41,593 nt of DNA from an uncultured Saprospiraceae bacterium (GCA_937921595.1 CAKZTD010000038.1:1-41593), one strand, 5' to 3'; shown: positions 24,051 through 33,135, numbered from the stretch's first letter. Program-made: numbers and translations. The notes: generated by a model from the sequence alone, not told the origin.

Positions 24051-26501
24051 TTATCTCTGGATGATAAGACGCTCAGTTCTTACACCTTCTTCAGTCACAA
24101 CATTGATGAAGTAGATACCAGCAGAAAATGCACTTGTATTAATATGTACAGTCTCTTTAGAAACATTGTTGTAAATATTACCCATTAATGTTTTTCCTGA
24201 AACATCAAGGATGTTTACTTGGATATCATCTTGAGTATTTACAAAGTCAAGATTAAGATTTACAAAATCATCAGCAGGATTTGGAGCAAGCGAAATGATA
24301 TTTGCAGCATCTAATTCTTCAACACTAATGATGATCTTTGGAGCAATGTTCAATCGAACCGTAGGAACGATGTTTGCAAAACTTCCTGAAACGTAATCAA
24401 TAGTTGATATGTCACCAGTAGCGATCAGAGCCGCTGGACGATAAGGAACATCTCCAAAAGCAGCAGTTGTACGGAAAGTTTGAGCATTATATTCCCAACC
24501 ATCAGCAGCAGATACTTCCATATCAGTACCAGGGCTAGCTGTATATTCAATCATAACCGCATAAGTCCCACCTGAATCAAGAAAGATATTTCCTGCTTCA
24601 TCATTAGGATTACCAGCACCTGATGGAGAAAATTGTAATGTTTGTAAGTTGGTCCCATCTTCACTTCCTGTAGCTGCATAAAAAGCGAATGCAATTGCAG
24701 TTCTATCCGTTAAACCCATATCACCATCTACGTCAGTATCAAAGTTATCCCATCTGTATAAAGTTGCTTGGACAAGATCACCAGCTGGTACAGCTTCTAT
24801 AGCGAAAGTAACTGAAGAAGCATACCATTGATCTTCAACATTAGGAGCATCAGAACCATTTACGATATGGTAAGAATTACCGAATGCCCAGGTATGAACC
24901 TCGTCAGCACCAGGCCAGCTAGCATCAGAAGGTCTTACAGCAAATGTAGGAGCGAAATCTTTAGAGAAGATAGTATCAGAGATTCCGAATTGGAAACTTA
25001 CCTCGTTATTACTTAAATCAAAATCAACACTATCAGAAGAGATCGAGTAAGTTCCTGTAAAGGTACTACCATCTGTTCCTACTGGTGTGTAAACCATAGC
25101 TGCAGCATCGAAAGGAACATTCTCATAAACTGAGTCAGCTACTGTCGTTCCGTAACTTAGATCTTGATCGTATACTACAGCTCCACTTCCATCATCTGTA
25201 ATAGAGATATTAAGCGTGGTGTTAGGCTGATCAGCAGCACCAACATTAGCGATATCCGCAAGGAAGCTAAATCCTTCTAATTGAGTTTCAGGAGTCAATG
25301 CATTTGGAGCAATTGCATAGAAGTTAGTGTTTACCTGAAGGTTATTATTTTCTGCAGGGATTAACTGAACATCATCAATGATCCAGTAGTAGTAGTTTGC
25401 TTCGTATCTGAATTTTACGTGGAATTCAGTAGAAGTAAGGTCAGCATCAGCAAGAAGTGCTCTTCGCTCTTCATTAAGGTGAGGGCTGTTTGTTTCGATA
25501 TCATCGTTTACTTCAATGTCATTCCAAGTATCACCACCATCATTACTATAAGAAACGATATAAGTACTTGTGAATTGACGAGTTGCTTGATGCCATTTTA
25601 CAGAGATAGCAGGAACATCCATACCACCATTTGTAATTGCATTCAAATCAATTGCAGGAGAAATTAATTCACCTGTTTGAACAGCAGTACAGTCTCCACC
25701 ACCAAGGTTTCCACCATCACCATTGTTGTCATAAAAATCTGAATCGAATACCATTGCACCATTACATGCAGTAAGTGCTTGACTTACACCACCACCAGCA
25801 GAAAATGCACCATCAACTGCATCAGCGTCAGCATCCCAGTTCCATAATGAAGTAGCTCCACCATTAGCACATCCTAAATCAGCAGTTGTCCATCCGTTAA
25901 GACCGCCAGAGAAGTCACCTTCACCAACGTTAGCACCCCAAAGGATAACATCTGGACCTACAGGAGGAGTCATGTAAAATAAATTACCTGTTGTTACAGT
26001 ACCGTTCATAATTTCAGTACGAAAAGCAGCACACTCATCAAACTCAAGTCCCCATACTGGGATGGTTACATCGTCTGATCCTAGTCCAGCACCCATAGGC
26101 GTTGGAAGTGTAGTCGCAGGATCATTATTACAAATAATAACTCCAATTGCACCAGCACCTTGAGCATTTAATGCTTTAGTAGAAAAGTTACAAGTTCCAC
26201 GGTCAACAAGAGCGATCATTCCAGTAAGGTCGTTACCAGCCATTTCACAACCGTCAGTAAATACTCCTGTAGTATCAGAAGCCATATCATCCGCGATGAT
26301 CATGATTTCTCCATCAAGGGTATAAATGTTAGAACAGTCTGGTAAAGCCATTCCCCAGTTTGCCGTTCCTACAGGGTTATATGTTTCTATTACAGAAGCT
26401 GGAGCTGTGATCTCAAAAAATGTTTGAGCGTTACTGAAAGTAGTCACACCAGCTAATAACAAAAACAAGAAAGAAAATTTACGTGTTAAATTCGTCTTCA
26501 T
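24051..26501 (-). CDS. Secreted T9SS cargo protein with PA domain
   Basis: This 816-residue protein has a signal peptide (MKTNLTRKF then a hydrophobic core, ending SNAQ), a protease-associated (PA) domain (about 75-165, with MIALVDRGTCNFSTKA and GAGAIGVIICNND), a jelly-roll-like domain, a beta-rich middle shared with its downstream paralogue, and a T9SS type A domain (last 80 residues, LAPNPADDFVNLNLDF). PA domains usually sit on peptidases as substrate-access modules; no peptidase catalytic motif is visible here. An upstream in-frame ATG at 26573 would add 24 residues, but the -7 box at 26544-26551 lies between the two, so the start at 26501 is preferred. Confidence 0.82.
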   Translation of the reverse strand: MKTNLTRKFSFLFLLLAGVTTFSNAQTFFEITAPASVIETYNPVGTANWGMALPDCSNIYTLDGEIMIIADDMASDTTGVFTDGCEMAGNDLTGMIALVDRGTCNFSTKALNAQGAGAIGVIICNNDPATTLPTPMGAGLGSDDVTIPVWGLEFDECAAFRTEIMNGTVTTGNLFYMTPPVGPDVILWGANVGEGDFSGGLNGWTTADLGCANGGATSLWNWDADADAVDGAFSAGGGVSQALTACNGAMVFDSDFYDNNGDGGNLGGGDCTAVQTGELISPAIDLNAITNGGMDVPAISVKWHQATRQFTSTYIVSYSNDGGDTWNDIEVNDDIETNSPHLNEERRALLADADLTSTEFHVKFRYEANYYYWIIDDVQLIPAENNNLQVNTNFYAIAPNALTPETQLEGFSFLADIANVGAADQPNTTLNISITDDGSGAVVYDQDLSYGTTVADSVYENVPFDAAAMVYTPVGTDGSTFTGTYSISSDSVDFDLSNNEVSFQFGISDTIFSKDFAPTFAVRPSDASWPGADEVHTWAFGNSYHIVNGSDAPNVEDQWYASSVTFAIEAVPAGDLVQATLYRWDNFDTDVDGDMGLTDRTAIAFAFYAATGSEDGTNLQTLQFSPSGAGNPNDEAGNIFLDSGGTYAVMIEYTASPGTDMEVSAADGWEYNAQTFRTTAAFGDVPYRPAALIATGDISTIDYVSGSFANIVPTVRLNIAPKIIISVEELDAANIISLAPNPADDFVNLNLDFVNTQDDIQVNILDVSGKTLMGNIYNNVSKETVHINTSAFSAGIYFINVVTEEGVRTERLIIQR

Positions 26502-26543
26502 AAAAAATGTTATTTTGATATTTAGTAAAATAAGAGTTAAGCG

Positions 26544-26551
26544 CAAAATTA
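26544..26551 (-). promoter_or_regulatory. Promoter -7 box TAATTTTG
   Basis: Exact TAnnTTTG match on the minus strand, followed by CGC, giving a leader of about 40 bases to the ATG at 26501. It places the transcript start downstream of the alternative ATG at 26573. Confidence 0.45.
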
Positions 26552-27275
26552 ATAAAAAGTAAGGGATTTTCATCCCATAAATGGTCTATATGTCTTATGT
26601 TTTGAAGTTTGGTAAAATAAGTGTCTTTGTATTTACGTAAATGAATACCCAATTGTCATTGAAAAAAACGATTCATTACTAGAGAATGGCCATTCAAGCA
26701 TCAAAAAAAGGCTGAATTTGAGCAATTCTGCTTAGTAACATACAAAAAACAATTTTGTTTGATTTTCACGCTTTAGGGAGGAGAATTAGAAAATCACCTC
26801 ATTTTTGCTTGTTAGCCTATATCCGATTTGTAAATGTGAATTTGATTGCAGCAATCAACTTTAGGAGACCATTTTTTAGGTGCTAAAGAAGTGTCCTCAA
26901 AGATTATACTTTATCCGCTTATAAAATGTAAAGTATTTGGCAAAACTGAATTTCAATGGAGTTTATGATTGGGAATCGTAAGACCGAAGGCCTATGTCAT
27001 GAGCGTAGCGAATTTTTTTTGGTAATTGCCATCTTGTTTTTTCTTTATTAAAAGAAGTTGCGGATAATACATTGGGCAAGTTACAAACTTGCCATTATTC
27101 GATACTTTCAAGTTACAGCCTTCTAAAGTCGGCTTAAACTTAAAAGAGTATCCTTTTTTGAGAATAATTTGCAACTTGAATTAATTAATACCATCAAGAT
27201 TTAAAAGATAATTTAACATGCAAATCAGGCTTGAATTTACTAATGAAACTAAACGCTTAATTTGAAACTGAGTAT

Positions 27276-27333
27276 AAACGGTATTAGAATTTCGGCATTA
27301 GAAGAGCCCGAAAACCTAATACCGAATGCCTTT
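27276..27333 (+). repeat. Heptamer-phased palindromic repeat, copy B
   Basis: Words TTAGAAT, TTCGGCA and TTAGAAG at 7-base phase are followed by AGCCCGA and complementary words. The ends pair as CGGTATTAG with its complement (27279-27287 with 27316-27324). It lies about 58 bases downstream of the rfaE1 stop. Confidence 0.75.
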
Positions 27334-27390
27334 CTAACATAGAGCATATTTAAAACTAATATTATTTTGAATACTGGTTGGTAATGGTAG

Positions 27391-28383
27391 CTATTCTGAA
27401 TGAGCTAGCAAATATTCATACTCACGAAGTAATTGCGCTTTATGAACTGGAACAACGCCTACCTTTTCACATACCTGTCCGCCAGCAAGATTAGCAAGAA
27501 TGGCGATGTCTTCAAGATCAAGATCGAGCGCAATTCCTAAAGCAGCAATACTGATGACCGTATCTCCTGCACCGCATACATCAGCGATATTTCTAGATTG
27601 AGTAGGAAGAATGGACTGTTTGTCTCCTGAATCAATAAAAATTCCTTTTTCAGAAAGGGTAATCATGATGGCTTTATTCCGCATTTTGGAACGGAGATGA
27701 GCAGAAGCTTTAGACAGAGAATCTATATTGGGTTCGACTTCAAAATTTAGAGCTTCCCGGATTTCTTTTAGATTGGGTTTAAATAAACTTGTATTTCTAT
27801 ATTCCAGAAAATTATCAAATTTTGGATCTACGACGGTAGGAATCTCTCTCCGAACGGCTTCCAGAATAATCTGTCGGATGACTTCAATACTTAACACCCC
27901 TTTATTATAATCTTGAAAAAGTATAACATGGATTTCTTGTTCGTCAAGAATAGAACGAATGCTTTTTAAAAATAACTCTCGTTCACCATTAGAAAGATCT
28001 TTTTTGTCTTCCTGATCAATTCTTAATAAATGCTGATTGGCCGCTAAAACTCTGGTTTTTACGGTAGTGCAACGTTCTTTTGATCGAAGAATACTACTCG
28101 CATCAATCCCTTGCTCGGGAAGTAGGTGCTCAAAAATGGCCGCATTTTTATCATCACCAATGATACTACATAGAAAAGGAGTCGCTCCCATTGACTTGAT
28201 ATTCAAGGCAACATTTGCGGCACCACCAAGGCGATTTTCGGTAGCATTTAATCGAACAACAGGAACTGGAGCTTCAGGAGAAACTCTTTCGACCTTGCCT
28301 GTCAGATACTGATCAATCATCACATCGCCAAGGATAAGTACGTTGAGGTCATTAAAGGAACGAAATAGCGTATTTGGATTCAC
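27391..28383 (-). CDS. rfaE1: D-glycero-beta-D-manno-heptose-7-phosphate kinase (RfaE1/HldA domain)
   Basis: The 330-residue PfkB-family kinase starts with LNVLILGDVMIDQYLTGKVE and has RVSPEAPVPVV and RLGGAANVALNIKSMG near the N-terminus, all typical of the heptose-7-phosphate kinase. The C-terminal PfkB signature DVCGAGDTV gives the catalytic base D274. It phosphorylates the C1 of heptose-7-phosphate during ADP-heptose synthesis for LPS core. The adenylyltransferase domain fused in E. coli HldE is absent, so a separate enzyme must exist elsewhere. Palindromic repeats lie on both sides of the gene. Confidence 0.9.
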   Translation of the reverse strand: MNPNTLFRSFNDLNVLILGDVMIDQYLTGKVERVSPEAPVPVVRLNATENRLGGAANVALNIKSMGATPFLCSIIGDDKNAAIFEHLLPEQGIDASSILRSKERCTTVKTRVLAANQHLLRIDQEDKKDLSNGERELFLKSIRSILDEQEIHVILFQDYNKGVLSIEVIRQIILEAVRREIPTVVDPKFDNFLEYRNTSLFKPNLKEIREALNFEVEPNIDSLSKASAHLRSKMRNKAIMITLSEKGIFIDSGDKQSILPTQSRNIADVCGAGDTVISIAALGIALDLDLEDIAILANLAGGQVCEKVGVVPVHKAQLLREYEYLLAHSE

Positions 28384-28433
28384 GGTGGAAAATTAAGTAA
28401 TTTCTTAGAAAAGGAAGGGGAGTGCTGGATAAA

Positions 28434-28473
28434 ATTATGTAGCTATGTTATAATCTAGTCATATAACTATTAA
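28434..28473. repeat. Octamer-phased word array upstream of rfaE1
   Basis: Five octamers in a row have A at the fourth position (28437, 28445, 28453, 28461, 28469), and most fit an R-Y-N-A-T pattern. The words (GCTATGTT, GTCATATA, ACTATTAA) closely resemble those at 30425-30480. Confidence 0.5.
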
Positions 28474-28534
28474 ATAGGAAGACAATAATTTTTTTATTAA
28501 AGGGGCACCTAAGCGGTTATTTTTATATTAGAAA

Positions 28535-28594
28535 ATACGCTATTAGGTGTTCGGCATTAGGAGAGCGCGAATACCGAACACCTAATGTCGCTTT
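28535..28594 (+). repeat. Heptamer-phased palindromic repeat, copy C
   Basis: The most regular copy. A perfect 13-bp inverted repeat (28542-28554 with 28574-28586) is formed by words TTAGGTG, TTCGGCA and TTAGGAG starting at 28543, 28550 and 28557, followed by their complements at the same phase. It lies about 75 bases downstream of the M15 peptidase stop. Confidence 0.8.
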
Positions 28595-28668
28595 AAGTAA
28601 GCTTGGAGTTAGTTCAATTTTATAATCATTTTTGTCCTTATTACAATATTTGCTACCTCTCTCTAAAA

Positions 28669-29424
28669 TCAATAATGCCAACGAGCCCGTCTTCCTCGGG
28701 TATCAAAATGCAAAACGTTAGCATCGCTTTTATATTTTCCTAGTCCACCTTTATTGCCAATGACTTTAGCATCCAAAAGATCATAGACAATTTTTGCATC
28801 TTCAGCATCTGCTTTGAGATCATCATTAATATCATAAACCCGGATATCTACGGCATCACCAAACTGATGGCGACTGCATATTTTTCCACCAACGGCTTCA
28901 TTATAAAAAGGCGTACGAAATCCAGAGTTAATGCCAATCTGGTCTCCATGAAATCCTTTTGCTTCAAGTTCCTTTTTTAAGTGTAAAATTCTGTGAAGTA
29001 TTTTTTTATCAAGAGGGATGTACTGCGTTTTATCCAAATGTGGAAAACTAGGTGTGTTTACAAAAAAATGACTGCCAGACATGAAATCCCGAACGCGGTA
29101 ATCTGCAACCAGAAATTTATAACGATTAAACCAGCTGACTTTTAAAAAGCGATGATCGTTATAAAAAATGGTTTTATCAATTCCATAGCAAGTTTTTTCA
29201 TCGTCAGAATGAAGGCTTTGTTTTTTTCGTTCTGGTAGTTCTTCATAGCTCAGGATTTGGAAAGATTTAAATTGAGTCTCTAATTCTTCAATACTTTCGA
29301 TGGCTTGTTGTTGAGATATAAAATCGTAAGCGTAACCAAGTGGCCCATCAAATATCCAAAGCAACCAGTAAGTGAGTGCAATAAGAATGAGATGAAAACT
29401 GTATTTTTTGATTTTGGAAAACAT
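28669..29424 (-). CDS. Membrane-anchored M15-type D-Ala-D-Ala carboxypeptidase-like protein
   Basis: The 251-residue protein has an N-terminal membrane segment (about 10-28) and a C-terminal M15-type zinc peptidase domain. NSGFRTPFYNEAVGG precedes SRHQFGDAVDIRVYD, giving likely zinc ligands H186 and D193, and LHFDTRGRRARWHY gives H239. This H-x6-D plus H arrangement is that of D-alanyl-D-alanine carboxypeptidases and related cell-wall hydrolases. It probably trims peptidoglycan in the periplasm while tethered to the inner membrane. The middle region (30-130) is not recognised. It lies among LPS core genes but has its own wide spacers. Confidence 0.8.
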   Translation of the reverse strand: MFSKIKKYSFHLILIALTYWLLWIFDGPLGYAYDFISQQQAIESIEELETQFKSFQILSYEELPERKKQSLHSDDEKTCYGIDKTIFYNDHRFLKVSWFNRYKFLVADYRVRDFMSGSHFFVNTPSFPHLDKTQYIPLDKKILHRILHLKKELEAKGFHGDQIGINSGFRTPFYNEAVGGKICSRHQFGDAVDIRVYDINDDLKADAEDAKIVYDLLDAKVIGNKGGLGKYKSDANVLHFDTRGRRARWHY

Positions 29425-29605
29425 GGAGTACTTAAAGTTTTAAGCAAGAATTTTATATTAAATTTAAAACTATAGCCAGAATTTAGGAGAATGACCTTTT
29501 ACTAAAAAGTATATAGCCTTGAGGTTTTTATGCCACAATATTCAGTCGGTATTGCTTGCCTATTTGTGTCAAGACAAAAAAGAAAATTGCTTTAAGTCTT
29601 TTTGA

Positions 29606-30412
29606 TCAAAGGTTCTCCAAATCCACCCTCACTCTAAATTTTTTATCAGGAACCGTAGGAATATCTATCGGAAAACTTTCCAAAGGTTGACGCGTGAAAA
29701 TCGCACACATCGTATTAGAAACATGGTAAAGGTTTTTCTTAAACTCAGGAGGAATGCCATCAAGAATTCCCAATAAAATCTCAGGCCTGATTTTCTCCGG
29801 AGAATACGCATAGTCATGCCAAACGACAATACTTTTTTCATGAACTAAATGTTCAAAAACTTTCTTGGTATCGTTTTTTACAAAATCATAATGATGATCT
29901 CCATCAATAAAAATTAAGTCAAATTTTTTGTTCAATCCTGCAAAATCATAATCCATAGAATTGCCATAGAGATAATTTACGTTTTCTTTTTTTAATGAAA
30001 AGAATCCATGTAAGTCTGCATAACTGTCCGGGATATTCAAGGCTTTTAATTCTGCGTTAGACAGATTTAAGGTATAACAACTAGCTCCAGTATCAGCGAC
30101 ATTGACCACACTTTCTCCTCGCCAGGTACCGATTTCAAAATATTGACAATTCGGAATTTTTTTGCTCAGACTTTTTAAAAGCATCAAATCCGTTGGTAGT
30201 GAACCTCCTCCTAAAAATGCGAAAGTCTCCAAAGTTTCTGTTCCTTCTGTTAGGAAGTTTTGGATATCAACAACCGGAAGACTAGGCTTCATATTATGCT
30301 CTTTTTCGACCCGATCTCCCCAGGCTTGATCATCGTAGAAAACCAAATTTAGTAAGGATGGTTTTTTTATGATTGCTGAAATTGCTTTTATGGCTTTGCG
30401 TAGTTTCGACAT
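29606..30412 (-). CDS. Class I SAM-dependent methyltransferase (Methyltransf_24-like)
   Basis: The 268-residue protein has SAM motif I as YFEIGTWRGES (about 90-100) and the acidic FDLIFIDGDHHYD motif (about 164-176), followed by IVVWHDYAYSP. This matches Methyltransf_24-type enzymes that often modify glycans or lipids. No membrane segment or signal is seen. The gene starts 13 bases after the octamer-phased element that follows waaA, and it is probably transcribed with waaA. That neighbourhood suggests an LPS or surface-glycan substrate, but this is inference. Confidence 0.75.
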   Translation of the reverse strand: MSKLRKAIKAISAIIKKPSLLNLVFYDDQAWGDRVEKEHNMKPSLPVVDIQNFLTEGTETLETFAFLGGGSLPTDLMLLKSLSKKIPNCQYFEIGTWRGESVVNVADTGASCYTLNLSNAELKALNIPDSYADLHGFFSLKKENVNYLYGNSMDYDFAGLNKKFDLIFIDGDHHYDFVKNDTKKVFEHLVHEKSIVVWHDYAYSPEKIRPEILLGILDGIPPEFKKNLYHVSNTMCAIFTRQPLESFPIDIPTVPDKKFRVRVDLENL

Positions 30413-30424
30413 TTATTTCATGTA

Positions 30425-30480
30425 GTTATGTGGTCATCTGATTATATAACTATGTAATCAGATGACGATATGACTAGATT
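30425..30480. repeat. Octamer-phased element filling the waaA-methyltransferase spacer
   Basis: Seven consecutive octamers all have a purine first and A fourth; the A's are at 30428, 30436, 30444, 30452, 30460, 30468 and 30476. A perfect 12-bp inverted repeat (30433-30444 with 30455-30466) is embedded. The element occupies nearly the whole 72-base gap, starting 5 bases after the waaA stop. Confidence 0.7.
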
Positions 30481-30484
30481 GTTT

Positions 30485-31729
30485 CTAATTTAAATACCCT
30501 TTTTTCTTTATAAACTTAAGGATCTCCTCTGTAGCTCCTTGATTCTTTTGAATGTATTCTTTCGCCTTTTCAGATGCTTTATTGTAAAAAGTATCTTCTT
30601 CTAATTGATTGAATATTTTGTGTAGGCTATCTGAAGAATGAATCGAAAACCCTCCGCCATTTTCTACCAACCAATTGGCTTCTTCGAACTTTTGAAACTT
30701 CTTACCAAAAACCACTGGCAATCCAAATGCAATAGGTTCTAAAGTATTATGTAAACCTTTGCCCAAAGCACCTCCGATGTAGGCAACTTTTCCATATTGA
30801 TAAAGTGCTGCGAGCATACCGATGTTATCGATGATCAGCATGTCATAATTTTTTAAATCCACACCTTCCGCTTTTGAATATCGAATTTTTGAAGGAAGAA
30901 AAGTATGCTCAATATGTTCGACTCTTGATTCAGCAATATCATGAGGGGCAATGATGTATCGCCATTTTTGCGGATAGCTATTGATGTAAGAATTTAGAAT
31001 TTCTTCATCCAAAGGCCAAGTACTTCCCAGGATCAATGCCGGTCGACCTCCAACGAATTCTTTAATAATAGAAAAGCTTTTTTGCTGACTGGCAAGTTTG
31101 GCGACTCGATCTACTCGAGTATCACCAACGATTGAAACGTTCGATATTCCATTTTTTAAAAGCACCTGTTCAGCGTTTTTATTTTGTACAAAAATATGAT
31201 CAAGACCTTTGATTACTTTTTTAAACCATTGGCCATAGCTTTTGAAAAAGAATTGCTTTTCTCGAAACAAAGCAGAAACCAAAAGGGTAGGGATGCCTGC
31301 ATTTTGAAGCTCGTTGAAGTAATGATACCAGAGTTCGTATTTTATAAAAATCACCAGTTTGGGTTTGGTAATTTCGATGAATCGTTTAGCATTTTTTTGA
31401 GTATCTAAAGGCAGGTAAGTAACATAATCTGCTAAGGGATAATTTTTTCGAATTTCATAACCAGAAGGGGAGAAGAAGCTAAGTAAAATTTTACAATCTG
31501 GATACACTTGTTTGATTTGCTCAATGATTGGACGGCCTTGTTCGAATTCTCCGAGAGAAGCGGCATGAATCCAAACGAGATTTTTTTCTGCTCCGACTTC
31601 TGAACGTTCTAATGTTTGGAACACCTCTTTTCTACCTTCAATCCATTGGGATGCTTTGGTTTGGAAAAAGGAAGCGAATTGGATTCCTTTTTTATAAAAT
31701 TGTAAAGCGATATTGTAAATTCCGAGCAT
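30485..31729 (-). CDS. waaA: 3-deoxy-D-manno-octulosonic acid (Kdo) transferase
   Basis: This 414-residue GT-B glycosyltransferase begins MLGIYNIALQFYKKGIQFAS, with the family's KASQWIEGR and the catalytic WIHAASLGEFEQGRP (E61 as the expected base). Later come ILLSFFSPSGYE, LVSALFREKQFFF, GDTRVDRV, LILGSTWPLDE and the donor-binding GGALGKGLHNTLEPIAFGLPVVFG. It transfers Kdo from CMP-Kdo to lipid A at the inner membrane. The frame can be extended to a TTG at 31735, but the ATG at 31729 gives the normal N-terminus. A -7 box (31733-31740) lies only 3 bases before it, which may mean a leaderless message. Confidence 0.95.
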   Translation of the reverse strand: MLGIYNIALQFYKKGIQFASFFQTKASQWIEGRKEVFQTLERSEVGAEKNLVWIHAASLGEFEQGRPIIEQIKQVYPDCKILLSFFSPSGYEIRKNYPLADYVTYLPLDTQKNAKRFIEITKPKLVIFIKYELWYHYFNELQNAGIPTLLVSALFREKQFFFKSYGQWFKKVIKGLDHIFVQNKNAEQVLLKNGISNVSIVGDTRVDRVAKLASQQKSFSIIKEFVGGRPALILGSTWPLDEEILNSYINSYPQKWRYIIAPHDIAESRVEHIEHTFLPSKIRYSKAEGVDLKNYDMLIIDNIGMLAALYQYGKVAYIGGALGKGLHNTLEPIAFGLPVVFGKKFQKFEEANWLVENGGGFSIHSSDSLHKIFNQLEEDTFYNKASEKAKEYIQKNQGATEEILKFIKKKGYLN

Positions 31730-31732
31730 GCT

Positions 31733-31740
31733 CAAAGGTA
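31733..31740 (-). promoter_or_regulatory. Promoter-like -7 box TACCTTTG touching the waaA start
   Basis: Exact TAnnTTTG match on the minus strand that ends 3 bases before the waaA ATG. If it is used, transcription would begin at or just after the start codon. Confidence 0.35.
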
Positions 31741-31816
31741 GGAATTTTTAGAACTTATGCCAATCAGGTTTGAAGGGGATTAAGATGACATTAGTACTTA
31801 ATTTTAACGGGAGCCT

Positions 31817-31879
31817 AAACGGTATCTAGGTGTTCGGCTTTAGGAGAGCCCGAAAACCAAATACCTAATGTCGTTTTTT
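31817..31879 (+). repeat. Heptamer-phased palindromic repeat, copy D
   Basis: Words CTAGGTG, TTCGGCT and TTAGGAG, then AGCCCGA and the complements ATACCTA and ATGTCGT, all at 7-base phase. It ends in TTTTTT. The arms are less perfect than in copy C. It lies about 40 bases downstream of the T9SS gene stop at 31917. Confidence 0.7.
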
Positions 31880-31916
31880 CTTGACGTAAAGGTATTGTAT
31901 GTGGATAAAGGAAAAA

Positions 31917-33122
31917 TTACATCTTCAGAACTCGCTCTATCTCGCTATGGTTTTTGTTGAAAACATGGATGATATAATTGCCATTAGGGAAAGTGCTTAA
32001 ATCTAATTGGTAGTTATTTACACTTACCGGTTTAAACTGTTTCATTAAGCTCCCACTCATGTTATATATATGGATGTAACTTTTTTCGTTTTGAAGAATT
32101 TCACTTTCTATTAAGACATATCCTTGTGTAAAGTTGGGGCGGATAGTCAAGAGGTCTATGTCCTCAGATAAATTACAATTGTGGTCGTTTAAGTATTGAT
32201 AGTATTCGACGCTTGTTCTTCCCGAAGCACTTATCGATGTTTTTGTTTTCAATAAATCTTCACAATTGTATTCATAGTTTTCAGTTGCGGTACTAAACCC
32301 AGTAGTAATGCCATTTAAGTAGCCGATGGTAATTGTTTGTTTCTCTTGAAGTTGTTCAGCCTGATTAAAGGTGTAAGTAATGTTTTTCTCTTGGAATAAA
32401 TCCCAAATCCCTGGAGAGATTTCTCCAGAATAGGATTCATAAACTAGGTTTCTTTTTTCATCGTATTCCTTGATGTATAATTCTGGACCAATATCCGAAT
32501 CGCCTTCGATTCTAATAATAAGACCTCTGTCATCTTTGGTATAAATGCTTTTACTGCATTCAACATTAAAGTTATCTAGAGAGTCTTTACAAAATCTTAT
32601 ACGAGTTTCAATATTGCCTGAATAGAAATATCTATCCACATAGTCTTTTTCAAAAGCGGTATTGAGATTAGAAAAATAATGGACTTCTATAGAATCAATC
32701 AAACACGTTGTCGGGTTATAAAAAGTAAATTTTCTAGGAGTGGAATATACAGGACTATTAAATTCGGAAATAGATTGGAGACATTCTCCTTCATAGGTAT
32801 AGTCTATTTTTTTGTTTATATAATAACCATACATATTGTCTCTATATCTTTCATGTTTGAAATTAGTGATTAAATTGTTTTCATTATATGTTTTGGTAAT
32901 TCTGAAACTAGGTATAAATGAAATACTATCTAATTTCCATATAAGGTTATTGGTTAAAACTTCGTTTCCGAATTCATCATAATGGAATAGTGATTTATTG
33001 CTTATAGTAAGGACGTCTTGATTATTTAAATACCAAAACTCAACACCAGTTAGTTGGTTTTGCGAAAACGCAAAAAGGTAAGAAAAGAGTAAGATTGTGG
33101 AAAGCAGGTATTTTTTTTTCAT
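31917..33122 (-). CDS. Secreted T9SS protein with YD/Rhs-like text repeats
   Basis: The 401-residue protein has a signal peptide (1-20, ending AFSQ), a region of short beta repeats (about 40-310) with recurring tyrosine-containing turns such as LFHYDEFGNEV, IYTKDDRGLIIRIEGD and IKEYDEKRNLVYES, and a C-terminal T9SS-type tail (about 325-401, ending NGNYIIHVFNKNHSEIERVLKM). The repeats resemble RHS/YD repeats that build secreted beta shells, but are looser. No toxin or enzyme domain is seen. It lies between waaA and the barrel gene, on the same strand. Function is unknown. Confidence 0.7.
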   Translation of the reverse strand: MKKKYLLSTILLFSYLFAFSQNQLTGVEFWYLNNQDVLTISNKSLFHYDEFGNEVLTNNLIWKLDSISFIPSFRITKTYNENNLITNFKHERYRDNMYGYYINKKIDYTYEGECLQSISEFNSPVYSTPRKFTFYNPTTCLIDSIEVHYFSNLNTAFEKDYVDRYFYSGNIETRIRFCKDSLDNFNVECSKSIYTKDDRGLIIRIEGDSDIGPELYIKEYDEKRNLVYESYSGEISPGIWDLFQEKNITYTFNQAEQLQEKQTITIGYLNGITTGFSTATENYEYNCEDLLKTKTSISASGRTSVEYYQYLNDHNCNLSEDIDLLTIRPNFTQGYVLIESEILQNEKSYIHIYNMSGSLMKQFKPVSVNNYQLDLSTFPNGNYIIHVFNKNHSEIERVLKM

Positions 33123-33135
33123 AGCTTAAGGTTTT

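Larger units (their letters stand above)
26502..27390. other. 889-base intergenic region
   Basis: This is the largest gap in the window. It holds the -7 box of the PA-domain gene, several small palindromes (an 8-bp one with an ACA loop at 27075-27093), and heptamer-repeat copy B near its right end. A 60-codon frame at 26992-27174 (minus) has no recognisable features. I see no RNA gene. Confidence 0.5.

Noticed and set aside
26992-27174. 60-codon minus-strand frame in the large 889-base gap
   Set aside because: No domain, signal peptide, promoter box or operon context; its length is expected by chance in such a gap.
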